Assembly: GCA_947489685.1 (NCBI GenBank)
Contig: CANLEM010000003.1
Span: 62,001 to 126,000 of the forward strand
Direction: 5' to 3'
DNA length: 64,000 bases
Origin: an uncultured Aquimarina sp.
Lineage (GTDB): Bacteria > Bacteroidota > Bacteroidia > Flavobacteriales > Flavobacteriaceae
Of this stretch, positions 16,596 through 25,761 are shown piece by piece. Every line of letters begins with the position of its first letter. Within the stretch, counting starts at the first letter, position 1. Made by a program: the position numbers and the translations under genes. The notes under the pieces were generated by a model. The model did not search any database. It worked only from the letters and a program-made list of their open reading frames with translations, and was not told the DNA's origin.

Positions 16596-18470
16596 TTGAA
16601 TAAAAATACTCTAAAAACTATCGCAATGATTCCTGCGAGGTATGCTGCCACGCGTTTTCCGGGTAAGCTAATGCAGGATCTTGGTGGTAAAAGTGTTATT
16701 AGAAGAACATACGAAGCTACCGTTAACACACAACTTTTTGATGCAGTTTATGTAGTTACTGACAGTGATATTATTTTTCAAGAAATTAATACTCATGGTG
16801 GTAAAGCTATTATGAGTAAAAAAGAACACAGTTGTGGAAGCGATCGAATCGCCGAAGCGGTTGAGGATATGGATGTTGATATAGTTGTTAATGTGCAAGG
16901 TGATGAGCCATTTACAGAACGTGAAAGTTTAGAAAAAGTATTGAGTGTTTTTTACGAAGAGGATTCGGATCGTATTGATTTGGCAAGTCTAATGACTCCG
17001 ATAGATGATTGGGATGATATTATGAATCCTAATAGTGTAAAAGTTATAGTAGATGAAAATAACTATGCTTTATATTTTTCTAGAGCACCAATTCCGTATC
17101 CCAGAGATAAAGAAATAAACTATACATATCATAAACATAAAGGTGTATACGCCTTTAAAAAACAAGCTATTTTAGATTTTTATAAATTACCCATGAGACA
17201 GTTGGAGGCGTCCGAAAAAATAGAATGCATCCGATATCTTGAATACGGTAAGAATATAAAAATGATTGAAACGCAACACGAAGGTGTTGAGATTGATACC
17301 CCGGAAGATTTAGAAAGAGCAAAAAAAATAATTAACAAAACAGAACCATTGAGTACGAAATCTATTCCTACTTCCGAGATATATACTTCTATCCATAGGA
17401 ACTTCCCTATGGTACCTAAAGTAGTATTTGGTAAGGGAGCATTTAATCAAATAGGCGACATAATTTCTTGCGAACGCAAGGGAGTAGCTCCATTTATTTA
17501 TTTGATTGATGATGTATTTGAAAATAACATCTCATTTATTGAAAATAGAATACCACTTTCTTCAATGGATGAGTTGATTTATGTCTCTACTGCTGAAGAA
17601 CCTAAAACTTCGCAAGTAGATGCTATTGTTTCAAAAATTAAAAATGACTATCAATATGTTCCAAGCGGCATTATTGGTATCGGTGGTGGATCTATTTTAG
17701 ATTTATCCAAAGCAGTAGCTATTTTAATGACAAACCCGGGGAGTGCAGCAGATTATCAAGGATGGGATTTGGTTGACAATAAGGCTTTATTTCATGTTGG
17801 TGTTCCAACTATTTCGGGCACAGGAGCCGAAGTATCTAGAACAACTGTGCTTACAGGACCAGAACGTAAACTAGGTATAAATTCAGATTTTACACCATTT
17901 GACCAAGTAATCCTTGATCCCGAACTTATTAGAGGAGTGCCAAAAGATCAGTGGTTCTACACAGGGATGGATTGTTATATTCATTGTGTCGAATCTCTTA
18001 ATGGTACGTATTTAAATGCGTTTAGCCAGAGTTATGGAGAAAAGGCTCTGGATCTATGTAAAGAGATTTTTCTTGATAATTCATTACCCAAAGAAGAAGC
18101 TGATGCCAAACTGATGATGGCTTCTTGGCATGGAGGAATGAGTATAGCATATTCTCAAGTAGGTGTCGCTCATGCAATGAGTTATGGATTGGCATATGTA
18201 CTGGGTACAAAACATGGTATTGGTAATTGTATTGTATTTGATAAACTTGAAGAGTATTATCCCGAAGGAGTTGCTGTTTTTAAGAAAATGAAAGATTTTC
18301 ATGGTATCGAACTTCCTGAAGGGGTTTGCGCAAATGTAACTGAAGATCAGTTGAATGTAATGACATCGGTTGCTTTGAGTTTAGAACCTTTATGGGAAAA
18401 TGCTTTAGGTCCGGATTGGAAATTAAAAATAAATGAAGATAAATTAAAGAAAATTTATCGTTCTTTATAG
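16596..18470 (+). CDS. kdsB: Fused CMP-Kdo synthetase (KdsB) and Kdo 8-oxidase (KdnB-like iron dehydrogenase)
   Basis: This is a two-domain fusion of 624 residues starting at TTG 16596. Residues ~1-250 are 3-deoxy-manno-octulosonate cytidylyltransferase: [27 protein letters not shown], '[12 protein letters not shown]' and HKGVYAF. Residues ~265-624 are a group III iron-dependent alcohol dehydrogenase: [27 protein letters not shown], and iron ligands D459, H463, H526 and H540. The closest characterised enzyme by motif is KdnB, which oxidises Kdo at C8 on the way to 8-amino-Kdo in Shewanella. The fusion suggests that Kdo modification and activation are coupled. The aminotransferase KdnA is not in the window. 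Confidence 0.88.
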   Translation: MNKNTLKTIAMIPARYAATRFPGKLMQDLGGKSVIRRTYEATVNTQLFDAVYVVTDSDIIFQEINTHGGKAIMSKKEHSCGSDRIAEAVEDMDVDIVVNVQGDEPFTERESLEKVLSVFYEEDSDRIDLASLMTPIDDWDDIMNPNSVKVIVDENNYALYFSRAPIPYPRDKEINYTYHKHKGVYAFKKQAILDFYKLPMRQLEASEKIECIRYLEYGKNIKMIETQHEGVEIDTPEDLERAKKIINKTEPLSTKSIPTSEIYTSIHRNFPMVPKVVFGKGAFNQIGDIISCERKGVAPFIYLIDDVFENNISFIENRIPLSSMDELIYVSTAEEPKTSQVDAIVSKIKNDYQYVPSGIIGIGGGSILDLSKAVAILMTNPGSAADYQGWDLVDNKALFHVGVPTISGTGAEVSRTTVLTGPERKLGINSDFTPFDQVILDPELIRGVPKDQWFYTGMDCYIHCVESLNGTYLNAFSQSYGEKALDLCKEIFLDNSLPKEEADAKLMMASWHGGMSIAYSQVGVAHAMSYGLAYVLGTKHGIGNCIVFDKLEEYYPEGVAVFKKMKDFHGIELPEGVCANVTEDQLNVMTSVALSLEPLWENALGPDWKLKINEDKLKKIYRSL

Positions 18471-18486
18471 CAGTTTTCTTAACTGA

Positions 18487-19047
18487 GTGCCTATGAAACG
18501 TTTATCTTCTTATATCTATCACAAGATTCTTGGATGGAAAGCTGTTGGTGATTTCAATAAAGAAACCGTAAAGAAATGTATGATTATAGTCGTGCCTCAT
18601 ACCAGTTGGCATGATTTCTATATTGGCCTGTTGATACGACAGGTTATGGATTTAAAAATAAGTTTTCTGGGTAAAAAAGAACTTTTTAAATGGCCTATCG
18701 GATGGTATTTAAAAAGAGTAGGGGGTATCCCCCTGGATAGAACTCCTGGGCAAAATAAGGTAGAAGCTATTGCAGAACTTTTTGAAAAAAGAGATGAGTT
18801 GCGATTAGCGATAGCGCCAGAAGGTACTCGGAAAAAAGTAAAGGAATGGAAAACAGGATTTTACCATATAGCAAAAGCCGCTTCGGTTCCTGTTATTATG
18901 GTAACCTTTGATTTTGGAAAAAAGCAAAATGTAATATCCGAGCCCTTTTACCCAACAGATGATATGGAGGCAGATTTAGAACTTATGTATAGCTTTTTTA
19001 AAGGAGTGAAAGGAAAAGTTGCTAAATATAGTTTTAATGTAGATTAA
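18487..19047 (+). CDS. Short 1-acyl-glycerol-3-phosphate acyltransferase-like protein
   Basis: This PlsC-superfamily protein of about 184-186 residues shows the H-x4-D acyltransferase motif (PHTSWHDF), a GGIPLDR block and APEGTRKKVKEW, motifs I to III of the family. There is no obvious membrane helix. The frame opens at GTG 18487, but ATG 18493 (MKRLSSYIYHKIL) is equally likely. It lies 16 bases after the KdsB-KdnB fusion, so a role in lipid A or phospholipid acylation is plausible but inferred. It overlaps the convergent gene by 4 bases. Confidence 0.8.
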   Translation: MPMKRLSSYIYHKILGWKAVGDFNKETVKKCMIIVVPHTSWHDFYIGLLIRQVMDLKISFLGKKELFKWPIGWYLKRVGGIPLDRTPGQNKVEAIAELFEKRDELRLAIAPEGTRKKVKEWKTGFYHIAKAASVPVIMVTFDFGKKQNVISEPFYPTDDMEADLELMYSFFKGVKGKVAKYSFNVD

Positions 19048-19544
19048 AATTTCCGAGTTTTCTCCTCTTTAATTTTAGGTTCAGCTTCTTTTTTAGTAGA
19101 ATTTCCGCCAAAAAGAAGCTCAGTACTAGAAAAAGTAGTTCCAAAAGTTTTTGCAGCATAATATACCTGAGATAGGGCATTTTCTAACTGTTCGGGAGTT
19201 AACTCTTTAAGTGGATGAATATATGCCGACCAAAGAATTCCGTTGGATATAGCATATTTTACGTCCAAAGCAGAATGAAAATTGGCAGTCATAGAGTCTA
19301 ATAGCAAATCCTTGTCGAGATTGTCGGATTCTGTTATTGGTGAGATGATTCTCATTCTATTATTAGTCTCGTCTGTCACGCATAGCATAGGGATTTGTTT
19401 ATAAATAAATTTCCAATTGCCACTTACTCCACCAAGGGTGTCTGCATTTTTTTGTATAATTTCTTGCAAAATAGAATTGTTCATATTTTGAGAATATGAG
19501 AAAAAACTTCCCATAACAAGGAGGATTGCAAATAGTCGATTCAT
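19044..19544 (-). CDS. Secreted protein of unknown function
   Basis: This is a 166-residue protein with a signal peptide ending FFSYSQ. The mature part has an alternating alpha/beta pattern (WKFIYKQIPMLCVTDE, 'RMRIISPITE', SQVYYAAKTFGTTFSSTEL), similar in general outline to small chaperone-like folds. The tail is lysine/glutamate-rich. No catalytic motif is visible and I do not recognise a named family. Confidence 0.6.
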   Translation of the reverse strand: MNRLFAILLVMGSFFSYSQNMNNSILQEIIQKNADTLGGVSGNWKFIYKQIPMLCVTDETNNRMRIISPITESDNLDKDLLLDSMTANFHSALDVKYAISNGILWSAYIHPLKELTPEQLENALSQVYYAAKTFGTTFSSTELLFGGNSTKKEAEPKIKEEKTRKF

Positions 19545-19590
19545 GCTATATTATTTAATCGAATAGTCGGATTTATAAGATAAACATAAC

Positions 19591-19626
19591 AAAAAAAGAG
19601 CTTAACATTGGTTAAACTCTTTTTTA
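19591..19626 (-). terminator. Terminator hairpin after yebC
   Basis: An inverted repeat (AAAAGAGCTTAAC paired with GTTAAACTCTTTT, one internal mismatch) has A/T runs on both sides, so it could work in both directions. It lies just past the yebC stop codon. Confidence 0.7.
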
Positions 19627-19644
19627 AATCGATATTCATGCTTT

Positions 19645-20370
19645 TTATTCTTCAGAAGAAGATTCTTCCATAGTGTGGTAGACGTTCTGCACATCGTCAT
19701 CTTCTTCTATTTTTTCTAATAGTTTTTCTACATCTGCAGCCTGTTCTGGAGTTATTTTTTTAGTTACTTGCGGAATACGCTCAAAACCAGAAGACAAAAT
19801 TTCGATTTCACGACCTTCTAGTTCTTTTTGTATTGTACCAAAACTACCAAAAGGAGCATAGATTAATATACCATCATCGTCTTGGAAAACTTCTTCGGCT
19901 CCAAAATCAATAAATTCAAGTTCTAATTCTTCGGGATCAATACCTTCTCCGTTAATTCGAAAATTACACGTATGATCAAACATAAACTCAACAGATCCAG
20001 ATGTTCCTAGGTTACCATCACATTTATTAAAATATGATCTGATATTTGCTACCGTTCTATTGTTATTGTCAGTTGCTGTTTCGACCAAAATAGCAATTCC
20101 ATGAGGAGCATATCCTTCAAAAAGCACCTCTTTATAATCGCCTTGACTCTTATCAGAAGCACGCTTTATAGCGCGTTCAATATTATCCTTAGGCATGTTT
20201 ACCGACTTGGCATTTTGTATCACAGCTCTTAAACGAGAGTTAGAATCCGGATCTGGACCGCCCTCTTTAACTGCCATTACGATGTCTTTACCTATTCTAG
20301 TAAACGCTTTGGCCATAGCCGACCAACGTTTCATCTTACGCGCTTTTCTAAATTCAAAAGCTCTTCCCAT
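19645..20370 (-). CDS. YebC/PmpR (TACO1) family protein
   Basis: The 241-residue protein opens with MGRAFEFRKARKMKRW and continues through DNIERAIKRAS, 'YEGYAPHGIAILVE'-type and NRTVANIRSYFNKCDGNLG blocks, all hallmarks of YebC. Members were described as transcriptional regulators; newer work links the family to translation of proline-rich stretches. The acidic tail (EEDDDVQNVYHTMEESSSEE) is typical. It is apparently monocistronic, with a hairpin downstream. Confidence 0.92.
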   Translation of the reverse strand: MGRAFEFRKARKMKRWSAMAKAFTRIGKDIVMAVKEGGPDPDSNSRLRAVIQNAKSVNMPKDNIERAIKRASDKSQGDYKEVLFEGYAPHGIAILVETATDNNNRTVANIRSYFNKCDGNLGTSGSVEFMFDHTCNFRINGEGIDPEELELEFIDFGAEEVFQDDDGILIYAPFGSFGTIQKELEGREIEILSSGFERIPQVTKKITPEQAADVEKLLEKIEEDDDVQNVYHTMEESSSEE

Positions 20371-20478
20371 ATGCTAAAATTAAAATCTAAATACAAACAT
20401 AAGTAGAAACCAAGTTTTTGACAAATGTTTATTTAAGATGAATATTGAAATTTGGATACAAAGTGTTAAGAAACTTTA

Positions 20479-20766
20479 TTATTCGCCTTCTATAATTTGA
20501 TCTATTGTTTTGGCAAGCCTAAAATCATTTTCGGTAATACCTCCAGCATCATGAGTAGATAGTGAGATGTGTAATTTGTTATAAACATTTGACCAATCAG
20601 GGTGGTGACTTTGAGCTTCAGCTTCGAAAGCAATTCTTGTCATAACCGAAAAAGCATCTTTAAAGTCTTTAAATTCAAAAGTAGTGTGAATGGCATTGTC
20701 GTGATACTCCCACCCATCCACAGCTTTGAGTTGGTCCTGGATTTGTTCTTCTGTTAGTTTTTTCAT
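20479..20766 (-). CDS. Pterin-4a-carbinolamine dehydratase
   Basis: This 95-residue enzyme dehydrates 4a-hydroxytetrahydrobiopterin and recycles the pterin cofactor of aromatic amino-acid hydroxylases. The active-site block AQSHHPDWSNVYNKLHISL (H54, H55, P56) and 'STHDAGGITENDFRLA' are intact. It lies 24 bases downstream of the lipoprotein gene, possibly in the same transcript. No hydroxylase gene is visible nearby. Confidence 0.92.
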   Translation of the reverse strand: MKKLTEEQIQDQLKAVDGWEYHDNAIHTTFEFKDFKDAFSVMTRIAFEAEAQSHHPDWSNVYNKLHISLSTHDAGGITENDFRLAKTIDQIIEGE

Positions 20767-20790
20767 AACTATTTTTTGTACTATTAAAAT

Positions 20791-21726
20791 TTACAGTCCT
20801 AACTCTTTGCGTAGGATCTCGTCTTTATTACTGTTTTTACCCCAATATGCGGACTTTATACTTTTTAGTTTAGTAGCTTTGGTTGTAAGCTCTTTGGCTT
20901 TAGGGCCAAATCCACTTTTAAATGTTTCTGACCAACCTTCAATCTCATAAGGAAAAGAAGAACCAAAAGTTATACTAATACTTCTGTTAAGCTCTGGATA
21001 TGTAATTGTATATACTTGTAAGTCTTCTTGCTTTTCTAATGTGGCTTTTGCAGAATAGGCTTTTATTTCTTTATGTCTTAATCTACAATATTCAAAAGAT
21101 GGGATAATTTGTACATCTCCTATGGGCAAATCCTGAGGAGCAATTCTGATTTTCGTCCATAACTCATTTTCTAATATGGCTTTGTCAAGTTTAAATTCTT
21201 GATCGGCTTCTCCCTGAAAATAAGAGTGAGATAAGATTTCAAAATCTTCTCTGTTGTTTAATTGCGCGTACACATGCCCACACCATTCTTGCATAGAACT
21301 CGATACTTTTACTGCATGTCTATTATCGGCTACGGGATAAAATGTGCTTTGCATGATAGAATATGGATAGATACCCGTATTAAATTTTTTGGTCGAATTA
21401 AGTTTAAGAACAGGTATATTATCGGGATTTTGGTAATCTGCTTTTACTTGTTCTTTTGATAGAAAATCTTCTGTAACGTAAATAAGTACCGCCGTTCCTT
21501 TTCTGATCTCGCCATATCTGGCTTGTTCTAAAGTATAAGATGATATCTCGGCATTACCGGCATACCAGTATTCTTTAAATTCTTGGGAGAGTTGTTTAGC
21601 TAAATTAGCTTCACTTTTAGTTTCTTCTTTTTCTGTAGTGTTCGATGATTTATCAGCTATTACATTACTACATGCTATGATTACCAGCATGGTTAAAATC
21701 CCAAACAATAGTATTGACCTTTTCAT
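20791..21726 (-). CDS. Lipoprotein of unknown function
   Basis: This 311-residue protein has a lipoprotein signal (hydrophobic 4-18, Cys19 in VIIAC). The mature part contains ARYGEIRKGTAVLIYVTEDF, 'MQSTFYPVADNRHAVKVSSSMQEWCGHVYAQL' (in part) and SFPYEIEGWSE. These match a conserved flavobacterial lipoprotein that is sometimes mislabelled septum formation inhibitor Maf. The real Maf is at 24265. The function is unknown. It is the last core gene before the accessory islet. Confidence 0.7.
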   Translation of the reverse strand: MKRSILLFGILTMLVIIACSNVIADKSSNTTEKEETKSEANLAKQLSQEFKEYWYAGNAEISSYTLEQARYGEIRKGTAVLIYVTEDFLSKEQVKADYQNPDNIPVLKLNSTKKFNTGIYPYSIMQSTFYPVADNRHAVKVSSSMQEWCGHVYAQLNNREDFEILSHSYFQGEADQEFKLDKAILENELWTKIRIAPQDLPIGDVQIIPSFEYCRLRHKEIKAYSAKATLEKQEDLQVYTITYPELNRSISITFGSSFPYEIEGWSETFKSGFGPKAKELTTKATKLKSIKSAYWGKNSNKDEILRKELGL

Positions 21727-22176
21727 AATTTTCTTAATTGCTTTTAATGCAAATTACGACAAAGCTAGGATCTGGCAATTTCAATTAACGTTTCATAAAC
21801 GAATTCTGTTTTGAAATATTTGTTTGTATAATTTAGATTGTTAGAGATGTATTTTATAGTGAGTAATAATAAAAAGACTTCGTTGTGGATTATGATGAAT
21901 TAATTAAGGATAAAGAAAGAGAATTAGATCAACTAAAGGGATAGCTTGACAATTCTAAATCTAAAGGATGAGCTGTGAAACTGTAAAATTGAGCTTAATA
22001 ATAGATTTGATACCTCTATCTTTTGAGTATAAGTATAAACTATATCAGTATATAGTTAAATAGTTGAAAATTCGCTAATAGTTTATGAAATAAAACAGGT
22101 GAGAACATTTGACAACTTTTTGTTTTTTAGTGATCTAAACAATCTGAATTCAAGTTTTACTAGATCTCTATCAATT
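21727..22176. other. 450-base AT-rich gap with a probable gene remnant
   Basis: No intact gene is visible. On the plus strand, 21876-21971 reads DFVVDYDELIKDKERELDQ, then LKG, a stop, LDNSKSKG and a second stop. There is no start codon, so it looks like the decayed end of a coiled-coil or regulator gene. The rest is featureless. Confidence 0.45.
21876..21971 (+). pseudogene. Short remnant of a coiled-coil protein gene
   Basis: A stop-interrupted frame encodes DELIKDKERELDQLKG followed after the stop by LDNSKSKG. The charged heptad pattern resembles the C-terminal tail of Xre-type regulators. There is no start codon, and upstream stops are close. Chance is not excluded. Confidence 0.3.
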
Positions 22177-22629
22177 TTATAGATTATATTGAGTCTCAAT
22201 ATTCGCATTTTCAAGCTCCGGGATAACCCAATCTTTTATTTTCCCCAAGTATTCTTTAGAGTCCCTTAAAGTTAATTTAAGGATTTTACGATGTATTTTT
22301 GTGGATACGTATCCATTGTACCTAGCGTCATAAGAAAACTGTCTTAACCTAAGGTAACAGGTTCTAATGTGACCATCTATAGCTAATTCAGGAGGTCCTT
22401 CAGAATGTGGGATTGTTTTTTGATCAAAATCATAATGACTTTCTAAATCTACTCCTTTAGTTTTGGCATAAGATTTCATATAGTGTAAACCACAATAAAA
22501 TACAATAGTAATCTTCCAATCAGTGAAATCTTGGGGATTACCTTCTTCTACTTGATCTAAAAAATTGGTATTGGATACAGCTTGTTTACAAAATTCACAA
22601 GCTATTTTTGGTTGAATAGTACTTGACAT
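22177..22629 (-). CDS. HEPN-like protein with N-terminal CxxC
   Basis: This is a 150-residue protein. It begins with CEFCKQ, then has a helical part with DWKITIVFYCGLHYMKSYAK, a central 'SHYDFDQKTIPH' and YLRLRQFSYDARYNGY. This order (aromatic helix with a conserved 'xFYxxLHxxxAY' look, a loop SH, and a final RxxSxxARY helix) resembles HEPN-fold proteins found in toxin-antitoxin and RNA-targeting systems. No clean RxxxxH nuclease motif is visible, so activity is uncertain. Its ATG shares one base with the stop of the upstream frameshifted ORF, so the two are translationally coupled. Confidence 0.5.
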   Translation of the reverse strand: MSSTIQPKIACEFCKQAVSNTNFLDQVEEGNPQDFTDWKITIVFYCGLHYMKSYAKTKGVDLESHYDFDQKTIPHSEGPPELAIDGHIRTCYLRLRQFSYDARYNGYVSTKIHRKILKLTLRDSKEYLGKIKDWVIPELENANIETQYNL

Positions 22630-23112
22630 TAAATTTGATCGAGAATTTCGATAATATCATCTTCAAGAATTTCTTCTTTGGTCACATCGTCCGGAAGAAA
22701 ATCCAAAGAAACATTGACCAAACTGCTGTAGGGTTTGGAATAGAATTTAGTTTCAATATCATTTCTAAATGAATCTCTATTCTTAAATGAATTATCTTTT
22801 AGAAAAGATTTCTTGGATCAATTTATCGTGAATCAGGTCACTTAAAAATAATCTGGACAGTTGTGCCATTTTGTAATTAGACTCAATAGGATGTTTGTGC
22901 ATCATCTCTATTTCCTGTGCTAATTCATCTTTTTCATCTTTATACCGTAACTTAACTTGACTTGAATTAATCTTGTCAAGCAATGATTCAACCTTCTCTC
23001 CATACTGCTCAACAAGGAATGCTATAACATTGTTATCTTTGTCGATTTCGTTATTTTGGCTTATAGTATTCACCATTGAAAGTTGTTTGGAATTTGTTGG
23101 TATAGACAACAA
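22629..23112 (-). pseudogene. Frameshifted gene coupled to the HEPN-like gene
   Basis: The frame from ATG 23112 runs to a stop at 22792 (106 aa, ending QEIFSKR). In the +1 frame the coding sense continues without a break at the four-A run (plus-strand 22797-22800) as KDNSFKNRDSFRNDIE... and ends LEDDIIEILDQI at 22629. The second frame has no start codon of its own: stops lie just upstream, and the first usable codon is late. Its stop overlaps the next ATG as TAATG. Together this indicates one original gene of about 160 codons, broken by a single-base change or read by +1 frameshifting. The family is not recognised; it is mostly helical and acidic at the end. Confidence 0.6.
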
Positions 23113-23318
23113 TTTAGGAAAATTTCCACAAAAAGTTGTGAAATTCTCAATAAATTTAAGTTTGTTTTAGAATTAAAAACTATTTCTTCTGTTAAAAATA
23201 GATTGCAAAAGTATTAAAATTTTATCACATAATTCATTATATCAATATTTATACCATAAAATTCTTATTGTTTAATTTGTTTGTAAATAAGTGAACTGTA
23301 TTTAATTGTATCAATTAA

Positions 23319-24071
23319 CTACCCCAAAAGATTCGTCCACCAGTCGGGTAGATTATCTAAAAATGATCCAACTCCTCTTTTTATTAATTCACCCTTTATT
23401 TCTTTCAAAACTGATTTAAACAATGATAAGCCTTGTTTTCTAAGTTTAGCTAAGAATTTACTGGTTTTCCTAACAGTACTCTTTTTGGTCATGTTAGGAA
23501 TATCCCTTTTAATCTCCTTGGCTTCCTCTATTAACTCTTTATTTTCTTCGGAATTCTGCTCAAGAACTTCAATGGTCTTTTCATATAGTGCATCGATTAG
23601 AAGTTGATTTGGTAAATCAAAGGGTTTGGTGTCAGAATCTTCATCTACTATTTCAAAGTGTGTATAGAATTCCTCTTCATACTCTAATAGTATTGCCTGG
23701 TCTGGAGTTAAGTTTACATTATGATAATCCCTTATAATAGATCGCCATTGTTTATAATCTTCTAAGGTATCTTTTATCTTCTCACGACGTGCTTGTGATT
23801 CAGTGTATATTGAGTTTTGCGGCATCAATACGTAATTAAACATTATTGGAGATCCAATTATCGTATCTTCTATCTCAATATGTTTTATGTTAAACCTAAA
23901 CTCAGATTTTCGAGAAGTTTCTTGAACTAAAATATCTAAAGGGTGCTCTTGAGTTATTTTGAGAATTTCTTGATTCTCTTCTACATCAGCTTTTATAAAA
24001 TTAAATAGCTGCTCGGCTTCTTTTAGAATTTTTATTGGATAGTCTCTTTTGTCAAATGGTTTATTTTCCAT
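23319..24071 (-). CDS. Unknown protein of the accessory islet
   Basis: I do not recognise this 250-residue protein. It has no signal peptide. The first ~150 residues are alpha/beta and acidic (RFNIKHIEIEDTIIGSPIMF, YEEEFYTHFEIVDEDSD). Residues ~165-200 form a charged helix. The last ~50 residues are basic and amphipathic (FLAKLRKQGLSLFKSVLKEI) and end DNLPDWWTNLLG. A basic amphipathic tail could contact membrane or nucleic acid; this is speculation. It is flanked by a gene remnant upstream and the frameshifted gene downstream. Confidence 0.6.
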   Translation of the reverse strand: MENKPFDKRDYPIKILKEAEQLFNFIKADVEENQEILKITQEHPLDILVQETSRKSEFRFNIKHIEIEDTIIGSPIMFNYVLMPQNSIYTESQARREKIKDTLEDYKQWRSIIRDYHNVNLTPDQAILLEYEEEFYTHFEIVDEDSDTKPFDLPNQLLIDALYEKTIEVLEQNSEENKELIEEAKEIKRDIPNMTKKSTVRKTSKFLAKLRKQGLSLFKSVLKEIKGELIKRGVGSFLDNLPDWWTNLLG

Positions 24072-24079
24072 AGTATATA

Positions 24080-24167
24080 TTACCCTATTTTATCTAAGTC
24101 AACAACACCATCACTATTCTTAGCCTTAAGAAGAACTTTTAAAGCTTGTGTTTACTTGATTAGACAT
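24080..24167 (-). pseudogene. Small frameshifted ORF or 3' gene remnant
   Basis: The minus strand reads MSNQVNT from ATG 24167. After a one-base shift it continues QALKVLLKAKNSDGVVDLDK-IG to a stop at 24080, nine bases before the ATG of the next gene. Neither half is a complete gene. It resembles a decayed small ORF, but it is short enough to be chance. Confidence 0.3.
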
Positions 24168-24264
24168 GATTAGTAGTCTATATCAAAATTATACATTTTA
24201 ATGGATTTTTTAATTTTTGGGTAAATTATATAGGATTATTATTCTATTACTTTTTTTAATGTAT

Positions 24265-24855
24265 TTATGAAACTCCACCAAAACTCATCAGAGTTTCATA
24301 AACAAGGTGTGTAGGTAACCCCATAACATTAAAATAACTACCTTCAATATTAGAAATACCTATAAAACCAATCCACTCTTGGATGCCATATGCTCCGGCT
24401 TTATCAAGTGGTTTGTACTTTGATACGTAATATTCGATCTCTTTGGAAGAAAGAGATTTAAAAGTTACTTTTGTGCTTTGATGTACAATTTTAATAGCAT
24501 CTCTATTTTTAAAACATACTGAGGTAATTACCTCGTGAGTATCATTAGAAAGCGATGTAATCATTTTGGCAGCTTCTTCAAGATTTTTGGGCTTACCTAA
24601 AGCTTTATTTTTATGCCAAACAATAGTATCACTGGTAATTAAAATGTCATTAGCTTTTAAATCTTCAAAAGCATCGGCTTTAAGTTTTGCCAAATAATCA
24701 GAAATTTCATGGGCTTTAAGATGATCAGGATAAATTTCGTTAATTTCTTTTACTTGGATTGTGAAATCCAATGCTAAGTCTTTAAAAAACTGTTGTCTTC
24801 TGGGTGAACCAGAGGCAAGGATAATATGATACTCTTTTAGTAAATCGTTTAGCAT
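24265..24855 (-). CDS. maf: Maf family nucleoside triphosphate pyrophosphatase
   Basis: This 196-residue house-cleaning enzyme hydrolyses non-canonical NTPs to NMPs. The N-terminal ILASGSPRRQQFFKDL, ITSDTIVWHKNKALGKPKN and the final 'KAGAYGIQEW...FNVMGLPTHLVYETL' blocks are intact. The gene follows the UbiA-family prenyltransferase by 3 bases. Confidence 0.92.
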   Translation of the reverse strand: MLNDLLKEYHIILASGSPRRQQFFKDLALDFTIQVKEINEIYPDHLKAHEISDYLAKLKADAFEDLKANDILITSDTIVWHKNKALGKPKNLEEAAKMITSLSNDTHEVITSVCFKNRDAIKIVHQSTKVTFKSLSSKEIEYYVSKYKPLDKAGAYGIQEWIGFIGISNIEGSYFNVMGLPTHLVYETLMSFGGVS

Positions 24856-24858
24856 TTT

Positions 24859-25761
24859 TTATTTTAAAATATACTGATAAAACATAAGTGATACTGCTCC
24901 TGTAATAAGCACAATTTTTAATATAAGCTTTAAGGTAATCAATTGCTTATTAGACTCTGTTGTAAAAGTTTTGATTATAAAATAGATAAGAGGAGCCACT
25001 ATAAGAAGTAAAACTAAGATTACTGCCTGGGTATTCGAAAAAAGGTACGTATAAATATAATAAATGACAGCCACGATGGGAAGTATCGCTAGTATACCTG
25101 CCAATTTTATTGTTCGATCTTTTCCTAAAACGATAGGGATTGTTGTTATTCCTGTATTATGGTCTTTATCTATTTGTATACAATCTTTAATAATTTCTCT
25201 AATACAAATAATCAAAAAGGTAAATATAGAATAGTCAAGAATAATCGAAAAAATGACGGTTTGCGAAGCTCTGTTTTTTTCGGTTATAGCCGGAAGAAGA
25301 TCAAAAATGCCAACCACTATAAGGCTTAATGCGGCTAATAGTCCAATAATAACGTTTTTAACAACCAGTATTTCTTTTAAATAGGAAGCATAGATGTAAA
25401 ATACTCCGGATATAATAACAAAAAGAGCTGCAAATCCTGGTCTATCCACCAAATTAGCTAAATAAAACCCGATTAAAACACCAACAACATTTAAAATAAT
25501 AAATAATCTATTTGCAGATTTTTCTGTAATTGATCCTAGGATTAACCCTTTCGGATTTGTCTCTTCTTGATCATAAATCCCTATAATAACATTTCCTGCG
25601 GCAGCGATAGAAATTGTCGCTATAATTAATAAAAATAAACCAAAACCGTTTAATGTTATTGCAATCCCGAAAGGTTCGAAAAGACCATATTTTATAAATA
25701 CTTGTGCAAGTGCTATCAATAGCAAGTTATCAATTTTTATAAGCTTCAAATGGGTGAGCAT
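24859..25761 (-). CDS. UbiA-family prenyltransferase (geranylgeranylglycerol-phosphate geranylgeranyltransferase-like)
   Basis: This integral membrane prenyltransferase has about eight or nine transmembrane helices. The first polyprenyl-diphosphate motif is seen as NVIIGIYDQEETNPKG (N-x6-D-x-E-E form); a second polar loop is RFVIKD-like at 'REIIKDCIQIDKDHNTGITT'. It belongs to the flavobacterial group annotated as GGGP geranylgeranyltransferase, whose true substrate in these bacteria is not settled. I chose ATG 25761 (MLTHLKLIKIDNLLL); a TTG nine codons upstream (25788) is also open. It is co-transcribed with maf. Confidence 0.8.
   Translation of the reverse strand: MLTHLKLIKIDNLLLIALAQVFIKYGLFEPFGIAITLNGFGLFLLIIATISIAAAGNVIIGIYDQEETNPKGLILGSITEKSANRLFIILNVVGVLIGFYLANLVDRPGFAALFVIISGVFYIYASYLKEILVVKNVIIGLLAALSLIVVGIFDLLPAITEKNRASQTVIFSIILDYSIFTFLIICIREIIKDCIQIDKDHNTGITTIPIVLGKDRTIKLAGILAILPIVAVIYYIYTYLFSNTQAVILVLLLIVAPLIYFIIKTFTTESNKQLITLKLILKIVLITGAVSLMFYQYILK

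Noticed and set aside
20791..21726. Septum formation inhibitor Maf label
   Set aside because: This is a lipoprotein with none of the Maf motifs; the true Maf is at 24265-24855.
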